Assembly: GCF_965363235.1 (NCBI RefSeq)
Contig: NC_134847.1
Coordinates: 75,150,268 to 75,214,267 of the forward strand
Length of the DNA stretch: 64,000 nt
Direction: 5' to 3'
From: Mytilus galloprovincialis
Lineage: Eukaryota; Mollusca; Bivalvia; Mytilida; Mytilidae
Numbering within the stretch: the stretch's first letter is position 1; each line of letters opens with the position of its first letter. Position numbers and translations under genes: made by a program. This document shows, piece after piece, positions 20,220-34,300 of this stretch. The notes beneath the pieces are model-generated. The model saw nothing but the letters and a program-made list of their open reading frames with translations, ran no database searches and was not told the origin of the DNA.

Positions 20220-22382
20220 TTTTTTTATTCAGGAAAGTATACTTTTCACTTCCCGCAAAATTTTGTAAACAAATAATCAATGTCAATCGAATGTTTGAAA
20301 AAGCACATCTCGCCCCATAATGCGTCTGATTACATTTCCTCATTCGTCCCATTTAATAATTTGTGTCATTGCATGTTTTTCTTGATATAAACATGATAAA
20401 AGAGATAAGGAATTTTCATTTTTAAGAACTTGAAAATATATTAAACTTTTGTTTTTCTATGTTTTTCAAATCTTTTTTTTCCGTGTTTATTTGTATTACA
20501 CAAGGATTTGTCAGTATATTAATCATTTTTTAACGTTTTTAACGTTGCAACTTGGCATCAATATTTATTTGTTAGCAATGTGCAGTTTACTTATCCATAT
20601 ACTGAAAAGTCTTAAAACATGATATAGCAAAACTGAACGTGGAGTTATTTTAATATGATCAAAAGAAAAACTCAAGAATCACTTTAGAGAGTGTTTATAT
20701 GTGCATATATGCCATGTAGCCGCACACTAGAACACCGGCAGTACTGTACTGCCGTTCAGAAAAAAACCAGAGTTGACATACTTTAAGCCTTATCTACCCT
20801 TGAAATACCTTTTCATCATGTTCATGTTCTGTTGTTCGCATGAATCTGAATTTTTCTTTCCGGTTAGTTTTGCTTTGGGTGATTTGAACGTTGCTTCCTA
20901 TTGTGCATGTCTGTACTTTTAACGTCTTTCAACTAAAAAAATAAATAACATATGGAACATCGGTAGCTTCATCAAATCTAATGGTAATTTAGCACCTGAA
21001 TCATATTTCAACAGAGTCGTAGTTAACAGGTCACTTTTGATGATTACATTGATTTTCTAGCACTATAACTATACTAGTCTTCTGAATTATAAATTTTTTA
21101 AAGTCTTTGGATTATCACGATATAATAAAAACATATCTAAAAAGAGGGGCGAAGAATACCAAAATTGACAATCAAACTCATAAGTCGAAAACGAACCGAA
21201 AATTAAAGCCATGCAACCTCCCCTCCCCCCCCCCCCCCCCCCCAAAAAAAAAGAAGAAGACACCTTTATGTTGCTCATGTAAGTACAAACCCGGCGATGA
21301 GTCTAACATGTCTAATTCTGTAGTCAAATTCGGATAAAAAGAATGGAATTTTAGTTACGGCGATTTGAACATACATATTTTCATCTTTGAAATTGATATT
21401 CCATACTGGTCAACCAACTCGAGATGGCATCCGTAAAATTTTCGAAGGGATTTTTTCTCAAGTTCACAACTAATCAGTTTGTATAATAGCTTTCTTAATT
21501 GTCAACAGCTACCCTCTTTCAAGGAAATCATGATAGGAAGCACAAACCCTGGTATATAGTATCAGCTGGGAGTTGTATACTTTATATGTAGGCGCTGCTG
21601 ATATGTTATAACGTATCTACATAGAAATAAAAAGTTCACAGATTGAATTTAGAAGCTGAACTCATTTCTTTTGTTGTAAAGTTTTGTACTCAACCGACCC
21701 TCATTGTCAATTTCTAAATGTAAGCCAAGATAGAAGCTGCCTGCTAATTTATAATTCAGTAGAAAAATAGTGAATCAAGTTGTAATATATTGTTCATTTC
21801 AAGTTCAATGGATAGATCATGTAGAGGCGTTCAAAATATAGTCACAAAGCTCTGAATAATTTTTAATGAGATGACACCATCTCTATAGCAGAAATATCAG
21901 TTAAATGATAATTTTCATTCTTCATGAGAAGCTACTGTAGTCAGCCTCAGAAAGGATCACCAAGTCTGATTTTTTAGGCCATTCGAGCGTGTTTGCTTAT
22001 TCAAAAATGAGTTTAATAATAGACACCCGAATGAAGAAGAAATATTGTAGTTTTAATAAGGCATTCATGCTTAATGAAGCTTCTCCCATTTTCAAATAAA
22101 CATTACAAATCTGCATCATTCTTCTGTTTCTTCCAGATTATGATCACAATCCTCAAACTTAGAATGTCTTTAATGCGCTTACGGACCCCCGAAATGTTTT
22201 TATTTAATTAAGCTTTTTCCACCAAAACTGTCAACCAGGTGAAAGAGCGTAACGATCTTCGATGGTTCGTAGCCGTTAGTATTTGTGTTTTCAATAATCA
22301 TTCCATGGTACTGGTATTTGGAAGATTTAGACATGCATGTTTCTTTTGCTTTTACTTTTGTATTGCTATTTTATCACTTTAT
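20220..22382. other. Intergenic region upstream of CDIN1
   Basis: No gene is recognised. It contains a perfect 19-bp palindrome-like repeat at 20736-20754 (CGGCAGTAC-T-GTACTGCCG), a minus-strand retroelement-tail fragment about 21107-21215 (AATCAAACTCATAAGTCG), and a run of 19 C at 21225-21243 followed by A. The CDIN1 promoter should lie just above 20220, but no convincing element is visible. Confidence 0.5.
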
Positions 22383-23133
22383 ATATTTAATAATGTATGG
22401 CAAGTCTTGCATTTTTATCTGTATTTGTTGAATACCAAGATGCTTTTTTCTGGACCATGTTTAGACTGTCAAGTTGTAATCTATTGTATATGTATAATTT
22501 ATTGAAATATATGTATTAAAGTATATATGGATCCCAGATATCGAACTGACGTATTCTATAATTCTTCGAACTAATGTTTTATACGCATTGTTTTCACTTA
22601 GCTTGATCCTATGTTTTATTTTTGCTTTGTGAAATTGATTATTTTATTTGATTTTTATTACGCGTGATGTTCACATATTCATTCCATTTTTATCATGTTT
22701 ATAGGGATGTAAATGTGCAGCCTATGGATATTTAGAGCTTTTAATAAGTTGCCTAACTATTAATGAACATCATACTCAATTTTACATTCATGTTTATCAA
22801 AAGACAGTTGTGCTAAAACGTCTTGTGAAGTGTTAGAAACGCTTATTTCTATTGATCATGAAGTTAATATAAAGATAACAAGATGTGGTATGACTGCCAT
22901 GCAGTGAAACAACTTTCCACCACAGACTAAATGCCGTAGAAGTTAGCAATTAAAGGTAACTGCACGACCTTCAACTATGACGTGGTTAAACATTTTTGAG
23001 GGCGCCCAACTCTAGCCCCTCTTACCAAGTACAGTGACGAACGATCACACCATAAGATAAATGTTGTCTCATCAAAACGACACAAATCAAACACAAAGTA
23101 CAGTAAAATAATACTCAAGACACAAAGTACAGA

Positions 23134-24090
23134 TTAAAGTACATAGTACAGATTAAAGTACAAAGTACAGTACTCTCGGCATCCCAACGGAAACAAACTG
23201 TGCCCCTCTACTTTACCGACTTGTTTCTTTATTATTATGAGGCTGACTTCATGCAGGAACTTCTTAGGAATAAAGATAAGAAGTTAGCAATATCCTTTAA
23301 CTCTACTTTCCGCTATATAGATGACGTTCTTTCACTAAACAATTCAAAATTTGGTGACTATGTGGAACGCATCTATCCCATCGAATTGGAGATAAAGGAT
23401 ACTACAGATACAGTTAAGTCGGCTCCATATCTTGACTTACATCTAGAAATTGACAATGAGGGTCGGTTGAAAACAAAACTTTACGACAAAAGAGATGATT
23501 TCAGCTTTCCAATTGTGAACTTACCATTTCTAAGTAGCAACATTCCAGCAGCACCTGCATACGGGGTATATATCTCCCAATTGATACGATATTCCCGTGC
23601 TTGCATTTCCTATCATGATTTTCTTGATAGAGGGTTACTGCTCACAAGGAATCTATTAAACCAAGAGTTCCAAATGGTGAAGTTGAAATCATCCCTTCGT
23701 ACATTTTACGGACGCCACCACGAGTTGGTTGACCGTTATGGAATAACCGTTTCACAAATGATATCGGATATGTTCCTTACGTCGTAACTACAATCCCCTT
23801 CCCTTTCATGAATGTGACCTACCGAATTAGACTATTTACCGGATTTGTAATTACATAAGCAACACGACGGGTGCCACATGTGGAGCAGGATCTGCTTACC
23901 CTTCCGGAGCACCTGAGATCACCCCTAGTATTTGGTGGGGTTCGTGTTGTTTATTCTTTAGTTTTCTATGTTGTGTCATGTGTACTATTGTTTTTCTGTT
24001 TGTCTTTTTCCTTTTTTGCCATGGCGTTGTCAGTTTGTTTTAGATTTATGAGTTTGACTGTCCCTTTGGTATCTTTCGTCCCTCTTTTAA
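23134..24090 (+). mobile_element. 5'-truncated retroelement insertion, RT fragment plus 3' tail
   Basis: The insert separates GATTAAAGTAC from TTTTAAAGTACGTGCAG, leaving TTAAAGTAC repeated at both ends as a probable target duplication. It contains an RT fragment (23170-23787) and a 3' tail (about 23795-24090) ending CTTTCGTCCCTCTTTT. The same tail ends the copies at 39010-39320 and 56007-56745, as expected for 5'-truncated products of one family. Confidence 0.75.
23170..23787 (+). pseudogene. Reverse transcriptase fragment, frameshifted
   Basis: Translation gives the RT catalytic box RYIDDVLSLNN, followed by YVERIYPIELEIKDTTD, LYDKRDDFSFPIVN, SNIPAAPAYGVYISQLIRY and FYGRHHELVDRYG. An upstream GIPTETNCAP-like motif is in another frame, so an indel near 23210 breaks the reading frame. 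Only the C-terminal half of the RT domain is left. The family is common in molluscs; Penelope-like or another non-LTR class is possible, but I cannot decide from this fragment. Confidence 0.8.
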
Positions 24091-25756
24091 AGTACGTGCA
24101 GTTACTGAAGCTAGTTGATTTTGATGACAAATGTTTTTTCCCAGCCTTATACACTACCATGACTACTCTTCCACATAACTTGATAAAGAGATAAGCTTCC
24201 CAAACTATTTCAAAGAGCCTTTACAATAGATTATTTCTTGAATTTATATGTTGTAATAAAAAGTGGTATTTCTTGCGCAAAAAAAAAAAAAAATTCTTGC
24301 TTCATCATATTTTTGTTCATTGTGGCAAAATTTTCTATCGGAAAATATCTGATTGGTCTTGCATGCCATACTAATATTTTGTCTGTGTAAAATTCAATAA
24401 ATATAACAGAATAGTTATTCTAAAAATATAGTTTATGCACATAGTAACATGAGTACATTACATAGACAAAATGCATTTCCTTATGAAATATTAAAAAAAA
24501 AGTGATGATTACATATTACATGCATATAAAACGATTCAACACTTGAAGTGAAATGAATAAATAAAATAAAAACACATTTCTAAGATCAAAATTCTTCCGA
24601 AGCAATATACTAACATAGCTCATGATGTATCCTCTTGGCAATATAGATATCAACAAAAAAACGTAACAACTAAAATAGATAAATAGAAACAAAAGCAAAA
24701 ACAAAACAATACATTGGTAAATAGAATAAATAAAACATATAATCAGTAATAGTAGATAGCTAGACGGAATGTGTACAAAAAAATGCCTTGTACGATTATG
24801 AAGGAAATAAAATTTGCATATCTTGTAGGCATTTGATAAATGAAAATGAGAATGGAAACGGGGATTAGGTATTTCTACATTACTTTTAAAAACAGCGATA
24901 TCAAATGCTACAAAATCAATTAAGTTCTACAACAAAGAACGAATGCACCCCATTCAGTTTCAAAAATAAATGTATTCCACTGGTTCCAATAATTCCAATA
25001 TATGACAAACAAATTTATTTTGTTTAGAATAGTATTAAAGAATTTCACATGAGAAAAAATGACAACAAATGAATTTTCCCCCACCTTTTTGTAAGTAAAG
25101 GGGTCACAATGTTCACAGGTTTTATTCTTATTCAAAATGATCCTTTAATACTCTAGAGTATATGGAGTATCTGGTCTAAGACTATAAGACTGTATAGTTT
25201 CACATCACAATTATGCAATAATAATATTACATGCATATCGATACGATATAACCATTTAAGTGATGATACACAACAAAACGTCCATTGTTATTGTAGTTGG
25301 TGATTTGGTAGATAGATTTTCAAATATAAATATGATTTGCGGAAAAAAATTCATGTAAATGTAGTATGGCTCACCATAAATTATTCTAAACGTATTGATT
25401 AATATAATGACATAATTTGCAAAATTGATATAAAAAGGATATGAAATTTTTAATGCAAAATTAAGAAAAAAGAATATAAAATGATGACATTATTTTGGTA
25501 CAAGTGAGTTGAATTCAATTTCGACTTTATTGGTTATAAAAAGGTTAAGGGATAAAATCGTGCAATCTTGATACCAATACATCGAATTTTCATTGTTGAC
25601 AAATCAGGATAATCCGTCAATCTAGAAAGATAACGTTATAAACAGGAACAGGAGAATAGATAATTAGATGATAATAAGATATTATTTTCAAAATTTATAT
25701 AAAAAATGAGTGTAATTTATATAAATAAACGTATAACTATCATAAGACCATCATAA

Positions 25757-25916
25757 GACACCTCTCGCGTTGTCCTAACTTTATGACCAACTTTAAGAGA
25801 TGTCCTAATTTAGGACCACTTTGTGAAACCCACTTAGGACTAAGATATGTCGTAAGACCATCCTAAGACATGTCTTAGTCCTAAGACAGCTTCGTGAAAC
25901 AGGACCCAGGTGTATA
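25757..25916. mobile_element. MITE fragment, TTAGGAC-rich family
   Basis: Repeated TCCTAA/TTAGGAC words lead to an end reading AGCTTCGTGAAACAGGACCC. It is followed by AGGTGTATAAG, the same flank that follows the fuller element ending at 31493, so the two loci share more than the element itself. Confidence 0.6.
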
Positions 25917-25975
25917 AGAATTTTATAATTGGTAAAGCAGAACGATGTGTACTGCTTTTAATTGATACATAAATT

Positions 25976-27966
25976 TATATTTAATAAAGTATGGCAAGTC
26001 TTGCATTTTTTATCTGTATTTGTTGAGTACCGAGATGCTTTTTTCTGGACCATGTTTAGATTGTCAAGTTGTAATCTATTGTATATGTATAATTTATTGA
26101 AATATATGTACTAAAATATATATGGATCCCAGATATCGAACTGACGTATTCTATAATTCTTCGAACTAATGTTTTATACGCATTGTTTTCACTTAGCTTG
26201 ATCCTATGTTTTATTTTTGCTTTGTGAAATTGATTATTTTATTTGATTTTTATTACGCGTGATGTTCACATATTCATTCCATTTTTATAGGGATGTAAAT
26301 GTGCAGCCTATGAATATTAAGGGCTTTTAAAAAGTTGCCTAACTATTAATGAACATCATACTCAATATTACATTCATGTTTATCAAAAGACAGTTGTGCT
26401 AAAAAGTCTTGTGAAGTGTTAGAAACGTTTATTTCTATTGATCATGAAGTTAATATAAAGATAACAAGATGTGGTATGACTGCCATGCAGTGAAACAACT
26501 TTCCATCACAGACTAAATGCCGTAGAAGTTAGCAATTAAAGGTAACTGCACGACCTTCAACTATGACGTGGTTACACATTTTTGAGGGCGCCCAACCCTA
26601 GCCCCTCTTACCAAGGACAGTGACGAACCATCACACTTTAAGATAAATGTTGTCTCATCAAAACGACACAAATCAAACACAAAGTACAGTAAAATAATAC
26701 TCAAGACACAAAGTACAGATTAACGTATGTGCAGTTACTGAAGCTAGTTAAATATGTTGACAAATATTTTTTTTCCAGCCTTATACACTACCATGACTAC
26801 TCTTCCATATAACTTGATAAAGAGATAAGCTTCCCAAGCTATTTCAAAGAGCCATTACAATACATTATTTCTTGAATTTATATGTTGTAATAAGAAGTGG
26901 TATTTCTTGCGCAAAAAAAAAATCATTTCTTGCTTCATCATATTTTTGTTCATTGTGGTAAAAATTTTCTATCGGAAAAATATCTGAATTCCTATGGGTC
27001 TTGCATGCCATACTAATATTTTTGTCGGTGTAAAATTCAATAAATATAACAGAATAGTTATTCTAAAAATATAGTTTATGCACATAGTAACATGAGTAAA
27101 TTACATAGACAAAATGCATTTCCTTAGGAAATATAAAAAAAATTGATGATTACATATTACATGCATATAAAACGATTCAACACTTGAAGTGAAAAAAATA
27201 AATAAAATAAAAACACATTTCTAAGATCAAAATTCTTCAGGAGCAATATACTGACATAGCTCATGATGTATCCTTTTGGTAATATAAATATCAACAAAAA
27301 ACGTAACAACTAAAATAGATAAATAGAAACAAAAGCAAAAACAAAACAATACGTTGGTGAAAAGAATAAATAAAACATATAATCAGTAATAGTAGATTGC
27401 TAGACGGAATGTGTACAAAAAAATGCCTTGTACGATTATGAAGGAAATAAAATTTGCATATCTTGTAGGCATTTGATAAATGAAAATGAGAATGGAAACG
27501 GGGATTAGGTATTTCTACATTACTTTTAAAAACAGCGATATAAAATGCTACAAAATCATTTAAGTTCTACAACAAAGAACGAATTCACCCCATTCAGTTT
27601 CAAAAATAAATGTATTCCACTGGTTACAATAATTCCAATATATGACAAACAAATTTATTTTGTTTAGAATAGTATTAAAGAATTTCACATGAGAAAAAAT
27701 GACAACAAATGAATCCCCACACCCTTTTTGTAAGGGAAGGGGTCACAATGTTCACAGGTTTTATTCTTATTCAAAACGATCCTTTAATACTCTAGAGTAT
27801 ATGGAGTATCTGGTCTAAGACTCTATTCAGAGACTATAAGACTGTATAGTTTCACATCACAATTATGCAATAATAATATTACATGCATATCGATACGATA
27901 TAACCATTTAATTGATACACAACAAAACGTCCATTGTCATTGTAGTTGGTGATTTGGTAGATGGGT
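25976..27966. repeat. Segmental duplication, copy B (empty site)
   Basis: Direct copy of the 22383-25317 unit without the reverse-transcriptase insertion. The junction reads CAGATTAACGTATGTGCAG (about 26715-26733). The spacer 25318-25975 between copies holds a CTAAGAC-type MITE fragment and AT-rich sequence. Confidence 0.85.
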
Positions 27967-28316
27967 TTTGTTTAGGGGGAGGCTTTAAAGTTTTTTTTTG
28001 TTATTTGTTTATTTTTGACATACAGAGTGGGACAGAAAACATCAAGCAGGATTACACAAATGTACAGTTTCAAGTATGGTCTTAAAGATATTATTATTAT
28101 ATTCCAAATAGCAAGATATAAAACAAAATATAACTATAATTTTCGTTTGTAGTTATAAAATATTTAAAGCTTAAGGCTTTAAATTTTAAAGGTGTTTTGT
28201 TAAAAGAAAAACAATAATCGTATGCTTATAAGCTAGCCATTAATTGTTCACAAATTCAAGAGTTTTGGAGAATGGTTTTGATATCATACTCGGTATAAAA
28301 CTAAATTATGTCATAA

Positions 28317-31300
28317 TCATATAAACGGGTCTCTTTCTGATGTTTCTGCTCTCAGTTCTTGTAGTTCTTGTATTTTCTGCAATGATTCTGTTTCGATATG
28401 TTTATTCCTACTAATATCTGTATTCCTGCAAAAATAAATAAAAGGGGGTATAAAGAAATGTTTTTAAGCAAGATGACATTGTTTCATTTTCCAGCCTCAG
28501 TCATCACTGAAGTGAAATTTGTTGTCGAAAATCAAGTACTTCGAAAATCTAAAACTAAGGAAAATATCTCCATCATGGAAAGCTCTGATTCCTTGTCGGC
28601 TTTTTTCCCTTTTTGTCTATAAGCTTTTCGTTTTTCATACAAGCTTTATATTTTAGATATTTGACCACTACCATCACTGATGAGATATGCATTGTCGAAA
28701 TGAGCATCTTGTGAAAGAAAATTGATAAATTTAACGTAATTTAACAGATAATAAAAAGTACACAATGTGTAAGTAATTTCTACGACTGTTGGGAACAACA
28801 ATTTGATTTTCGGGTAAGAACCGAAAATAATTGCGAGTGCATAAGACAAACGAATCATAAAATTCAGAATAGTTGAGTATTGTACGTGATAATCCTCCTG
28901 CCCTCTCCCCATGTAATATCCGGAAATGTTCCCGATGAAAGTCATTTAGGAAAGTGCTTTGGACGCATGATTTATTAAGTTTTCATTTTTTTCTACCTAT
29001 GAATGACTTACTTTGTGTAACTTAACCAATCTTCTATAGATTCTGGTAAATCTTTATATCTAGTTTCAGGCAGATAAAACGAAAGTAATCCTGCTATAAC
29101 TGAGGATACACCAAATATTACCATCGGCAATGTTTTACCTAAATCTCCTTCTACATGCATAACCTGCAATTGGATGTAAAGAAAAAGTATGATTTTTTGC
29201 TGAACACATGTATGTCATGTGCTATTTTGTTTTCATAGTATAAAATCTTCTCAGAGTGCATATTTACATACAATTTACACACATAATGCCGGTCATAAAT
29301 ATAATCTAGAAAAAGCAAATTATCAAATATAAACAACAAGATATGAAAATTTCATTTCTTTTAAAATCGTATAAGTCATTTACAAATTCCGACGAGCAAT
29401 TTACCATAACACATCTCTGATCTGATCCACTTACCATATTTACTATATACGGTGCTGCCATTCCACCAGCCCTGGCAAAGAATGTCCCTATTCCTAAAGC
29501 ACTGTTACGAATCACTGTTGGGAAAATCTCCCCAGAATATAAAAATAAAACAGCAAATGCACAGGAAGCACCAATCTTCCCGATCGTGGCAAAAACTAAT
29601 GTTAACCATTGATAATCTGAAATAAAATAAAAATGAAATTGAGTACATAGTTAAATGTATTGTTTATGAGTTTAAAATACAACACGGATTTTGAACATTT
29701 ATAAGATCTCATTATTTGTTCTCTCGAAATGCAGAAATAGTAATATTATCTAATACTTTAACATATTATGGCCTGTACATTAATGGTATGGTAACATTAT
29801 TTATTTATGAAAGCTGTTCGTCATAATTTGCTGAATGGTTCCGCACAATAACATGTGGCCCGTCTCAGCGTACGTTTAGTTTTTTTGCAATCAACACTGT
29901 CACTGAGCGGTAAAATACAAACGAAAACCTGCCTAAATGTGCAATTTCTCTCTGTTATCAAATGCCCATTGTATGAGTGCGTCCGATCCTTCGCCCCATC
30001 TTGTCAAATCTCTTTCCAATTTATGTTTCAACTCAACTCCTAGCAACTATATTGTGTTTCTTTCAAATATTAAGGTATTTTATGGCTGAAATCTCTTTCC
30101 AGAAGCTAAATATCTCTTAAACGCCTCATATTTCGAGGATAAACTAATTTTTGCATTGATACAGCAGCCATCTTGGATGCTTTAATCATATGATTAAAAT
30201 TTAATACACCTCAAACAGGTGGATTAAGTTTAACGACAGTTTTAGCCTTTTTAATGCAGCGTTAAAATTAACGACAAGTTGAACAACACACTAATCATAT
30301 GATTAATTTTAACCGAATGATTAAGAAATTTTAACGACGCGTTAGCCCTAACGACAAGTTGAACAACAGACCCCTGTTTTATAAATAAATCAAAAGATAC
30401 ATATATAATACGTGTAAATGGAAATGTGGGTATTACAGATCAATAAAAAAACATCTCATCTAAATTGGTTTAACACAAAAACACTTCTAAAGGGCAACAT
30501 AAGTTAATCTAGAAAGTCATGTTCATGTAACTGTGTCATCGTGCACATGCATAGGTTGACCAACACAATGGACATTTCACACAAGCATATTCTTTGGTAA
30601 ATTAGTTCGATCAATACTTTTACTCATTAAGATGTTCTGACTTATATAAGTATCTTAATTCGTATATTAATATATATTTTGTGACAGAACTGTTTTGGGT
30701 AAGGCTTTTGCTATAAATTGCGAAGAAGTTTGTGGGCCTGAAGTAGTAACGAGTCCCCTCTTGATTGTCGAATGTAATTGGTCAAAGAAAAGGCCTGATA
30801 ATATCGTCCTTTTTATCAGGGGTGGTGTTTTCGAAAGTATCCTAAGATTCGTCCTAAGTCATAGATAAGACCAATTTTAGGATGGACTTAGGATCGTCTT
30901 AGGACACTCTTAAGTTGTGTCTCGAAGCTATCTCAGACGCATCTTATGTTAGGACGTCCTAAACATATCCTAAGTACGAAATTTAAGATAGTCAACGTAT
31001 TTTTTTGCTAAAACATTTATGAAAGACGAAAACTATTAATAAAATTGCTTACGAAATTTGTATACTAAGATGCATTATTAAATGCATGATGTTAAATGTA
31101 ATTAAAAAAAAAAATATTAAAAAAGATTGTAATTTTTAACTGAATACAATGTTTTTTGAAATGAGAATTTGAAAATTGTAGTGTCATCGTATCGTGAAAC
31201 ACGAGGTTCAAAGTTTAAATCATACACAATTTCTTAATATACTATTAATAATCTATGGTGCGCTTAATTTCATGTCAATTTTTACGTAAACAAATTAGCA

Positions 31301-34300
31301 AAAAACATGCACAAAGTGAAAATGAAGATAGGATGATCTTAGGACACCTAATTAGGTGTCCTAAAGTTAGGACGAACAATGCGATATATCCTAAGTTAAG
31401 AGAGCTTCGAGAACATGACTTAGGACAAAGACTTGTCATAAGTTGGTCTTAGGACACGTCCTAATCCTAAGATAGCTTCGAGAACACCACCCCAGGTGTA
31501 TAAGGATTTTATAATTGGTAAAGCAGAACGATTTGTACTGCTTTTAATTGATACATAAATAATGGCCCTTAATAGACATTTGCAGAAACAGTTATACACC
31601 TACGATTAGGATTACAACTACACTTACAGGGAGCATTTAAAGCTTGGGTCGTTTCAAAGTGTAAATATAAACCGTCGGTTTAAAACAAAGACTAACTCCT
31701 ATGATGTTTTTCTATAGTTGAACAACGGCTTTCAACGAAATATCGGTAAACAATGGCTTCATTGCAGCTTGAGGTGGAATCTCGTGCCAATTTAAAGACA
31801 ACTCGGACCAGTTTGGAGACAACTCGGAATAGTTAGAAATACTTTTGTTAATAAGTGGTTACTATAAATTGTTTTATGATGGCCTAACGAGATCAATTAG
31901 AAAACATAAAACAACAAACATCTTCCAATGCAATAAGAATATTCGTCTTTACATTACGGGCCCGTGTTGATATAAGTGATCCTAGAAATCTTTCAAGATG
32001 GTTGAAATGTCTCAAATGGTAATTTTCGATTATCGTAAGCGTCAACTTGTTTCAATTCATATTGTGGTTTGTCAAATTATCCGTATTTGTCAGAGGTCTC
32101 AATTATTTAAACGTTACCGTTATAATTGGAAAACATATACTATAATCCGTCAAAATCGGTTGATTGTTTTATCGTAATGTAGAATTGAACACTATGTTTC
32201 TTTGTGGAGTTTTATTTGTATTGTCGTTGTTTTTCTTTTGACCATGCACGGTGGAGTCATTTTCGTCGACTAGTGGGTTCTAAATGCCCCTTTTCATCGA
32301 TTCCCATTTAAAAAAACTTAAGTTGCATTAAACATATCATATGACATTTATGCAATACATTTTTAATTAAACCAAGCATTCCAAAGTATAGACCCCCAAG
32401 AATTTCGTTTGAATATTCTTAAAGCTCTCTAGTTGTCTTTTGAAGTACAAGGATGTATGTGAACCCAATTTTAGATTTAGTGCAAGTCAAATCACTCAAT
32501 TTGCTTTTAAAGTACAAGGATTTATGAGAACCAAATTTTTGATTTAGTGCAAGTCAAAGCAATCAAATTGTCTTTTAAAGTACACGGTATCTGAGAACCC
32601 AATAAACAACTTTTTTAAACGAGGATTTTTATTTTTATATTTCTTTAGAAATAAAGTAGTTATATGTTATCAAATAAAATTATATTACTTCATATAGATA
32701 TTTTAATGCACACGAATATTAAGTGAATCCGAATCTTAATCAAAACCATAACACATCATTTATAACGAGATATTTTCATATTTCATTAAGAATAAATAAT
32801 AAGCTGATATTAAAAAAAAAATCGCCAACGCGATATTTACTACATGCATCGTTAACGTCAAAGAGTTGAAAAATACCGTTTATATTATTTGGCAAGATTT
32901 ATACTCTAAAAAATATCATGAGTCGTTTAGGGAGCAGTTGTGGATACAAAAGTGTACTCGTATAAAATATGAACGACTCCCAATTACAATAAACCGCCTT
33001 CTTTAGTAAAGTGAGTGGAATTATTAATACGGAAAACAATTTAATAAATCATAAGTGTATTTCGTGCATTTATTTTATTTTCCCCGTTATGAAGAACACA
33101 GATCAACCATCATGGCAGCTTTTATTACCTGACCTGATGCGGACTCATTACATGTTATTGTACACATTTTATTCGTCGTCTGATTCTAACCCTTATAGTC
33201 CTAGCTTGACCACCGACAAACCAATCTTTTACTATCAGGGAAATATAATAGGCAATGCTGTAGACTTTTGGAATGGGAGAGATGTGCTTACTTGTTTTGC
33301 AAGCAACCGATATTCCTTTAACAGTTGAAACTCATGAAACGTTTCTTCAAATTGTAGCCGATGATAATGGTCTCTTTTTACAGAGAACCGGTCGGGAACA
33401 TAAGCTTTCCCCGGGAAAAAGAATTCGTCTTTTATTTTATGGTTACAATCACACCCGTCTTCTGGAATACTATAGTAGTTGACGTTAGTGTTTCGACTAC
33501 CAAATATGAAACACATACATGTATACCTATTTCAAGAAACAAATATAATCATTTATGGGCGAAAACTTCCGCTTGCAGGTGGCTATCTACTGAAAGTTTG
33601 TGGCTGATAACGGAACCACAGGAGCAGTATTTCTCAGGACACAGACATTAATTGTCACTGCATTCACACTCAGACATTGTCACTGCATTCACACTCAGGA
33701 CACAGACATTGTCACTGTATTCACACTCAGACATTGTCACTGCATTCACACTCAGACATTGTCACTGCATTCACACTCAAGTTGTAATATTCAACGAAGA
33801 TAGGATATGTTATGTTGAGTGCAGATTTCTTTGGCATCAGCAATATTTGTTGATGGATGAGAAATATAGGACAAGAATTATCTTTCCTGACAGATGTTTT
33901 TGCTGGGCAACAAAATATATCCGAACAGATAGCCAGTATTGACACCTAACTACATTAGAAAAACCCCAGAATATGCAAAGGAAGTGTAGAAAATTAAATA
34001 GACATATTACACACTATAGAGACAATAACAATCAAAACCAAGGAGTAAACAAAAGACTCGTAAAACCAAAAGACATTTACATCAACAGTTATAAATAATA
34101 ACTAAAAAACAATACATATAGAGTAGAGGTTGACCACGCCATTGGAGAATAAAAAAACCAACACAAAGTTGTGGGGACTTTGTGGCGATTCACATTTGTT
34201 GTAACAATAAGTTTCTGCATGTGAAGACCTATTTACACGATAAAAAATATACAATTTCTCTTTACTATGTATCTCATTTGGGTTTATTTTTATTTTTTAT

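Larger units (their letters stand above)
22383..25317. repeat. Segmental duplication, copy A (with RT insertion)
   Basis: 22383-23133 and about 24091-25317 match 25976-27966 in order and orientation, with scattered substitutions and small indels. The 0.96 kb between them in copy A is a retroelement insertion absent from copy B. A mussel repeat (GATGTGGTATGACTGCCATG, 22880-23000) is part of the duplicated unit. No intact gene is present. Confidence 0.85.

Noticed and set aside
21225-21243. C19 tract as a possible structured (i-motif) element
   Set aside because: A plain homopolymer followed by an A run beside a repeat fragment; nothing shows function, and length in such tracts is unreliable.
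28540-28625. Alternative last SLC22 exon reading KGKKADKESELSMMEIF
   Set aside because: The acceptor has no pyrimidine tract; the acceptor at 28426 (TTTATTTTTGCAG) is far better and keeps phase.
33011-33951. Several overlapping open frames of about 100 aa in an SLC22 intron
   Set aside because: No family resemblance; part is minisatellite; no consistent exon borders.
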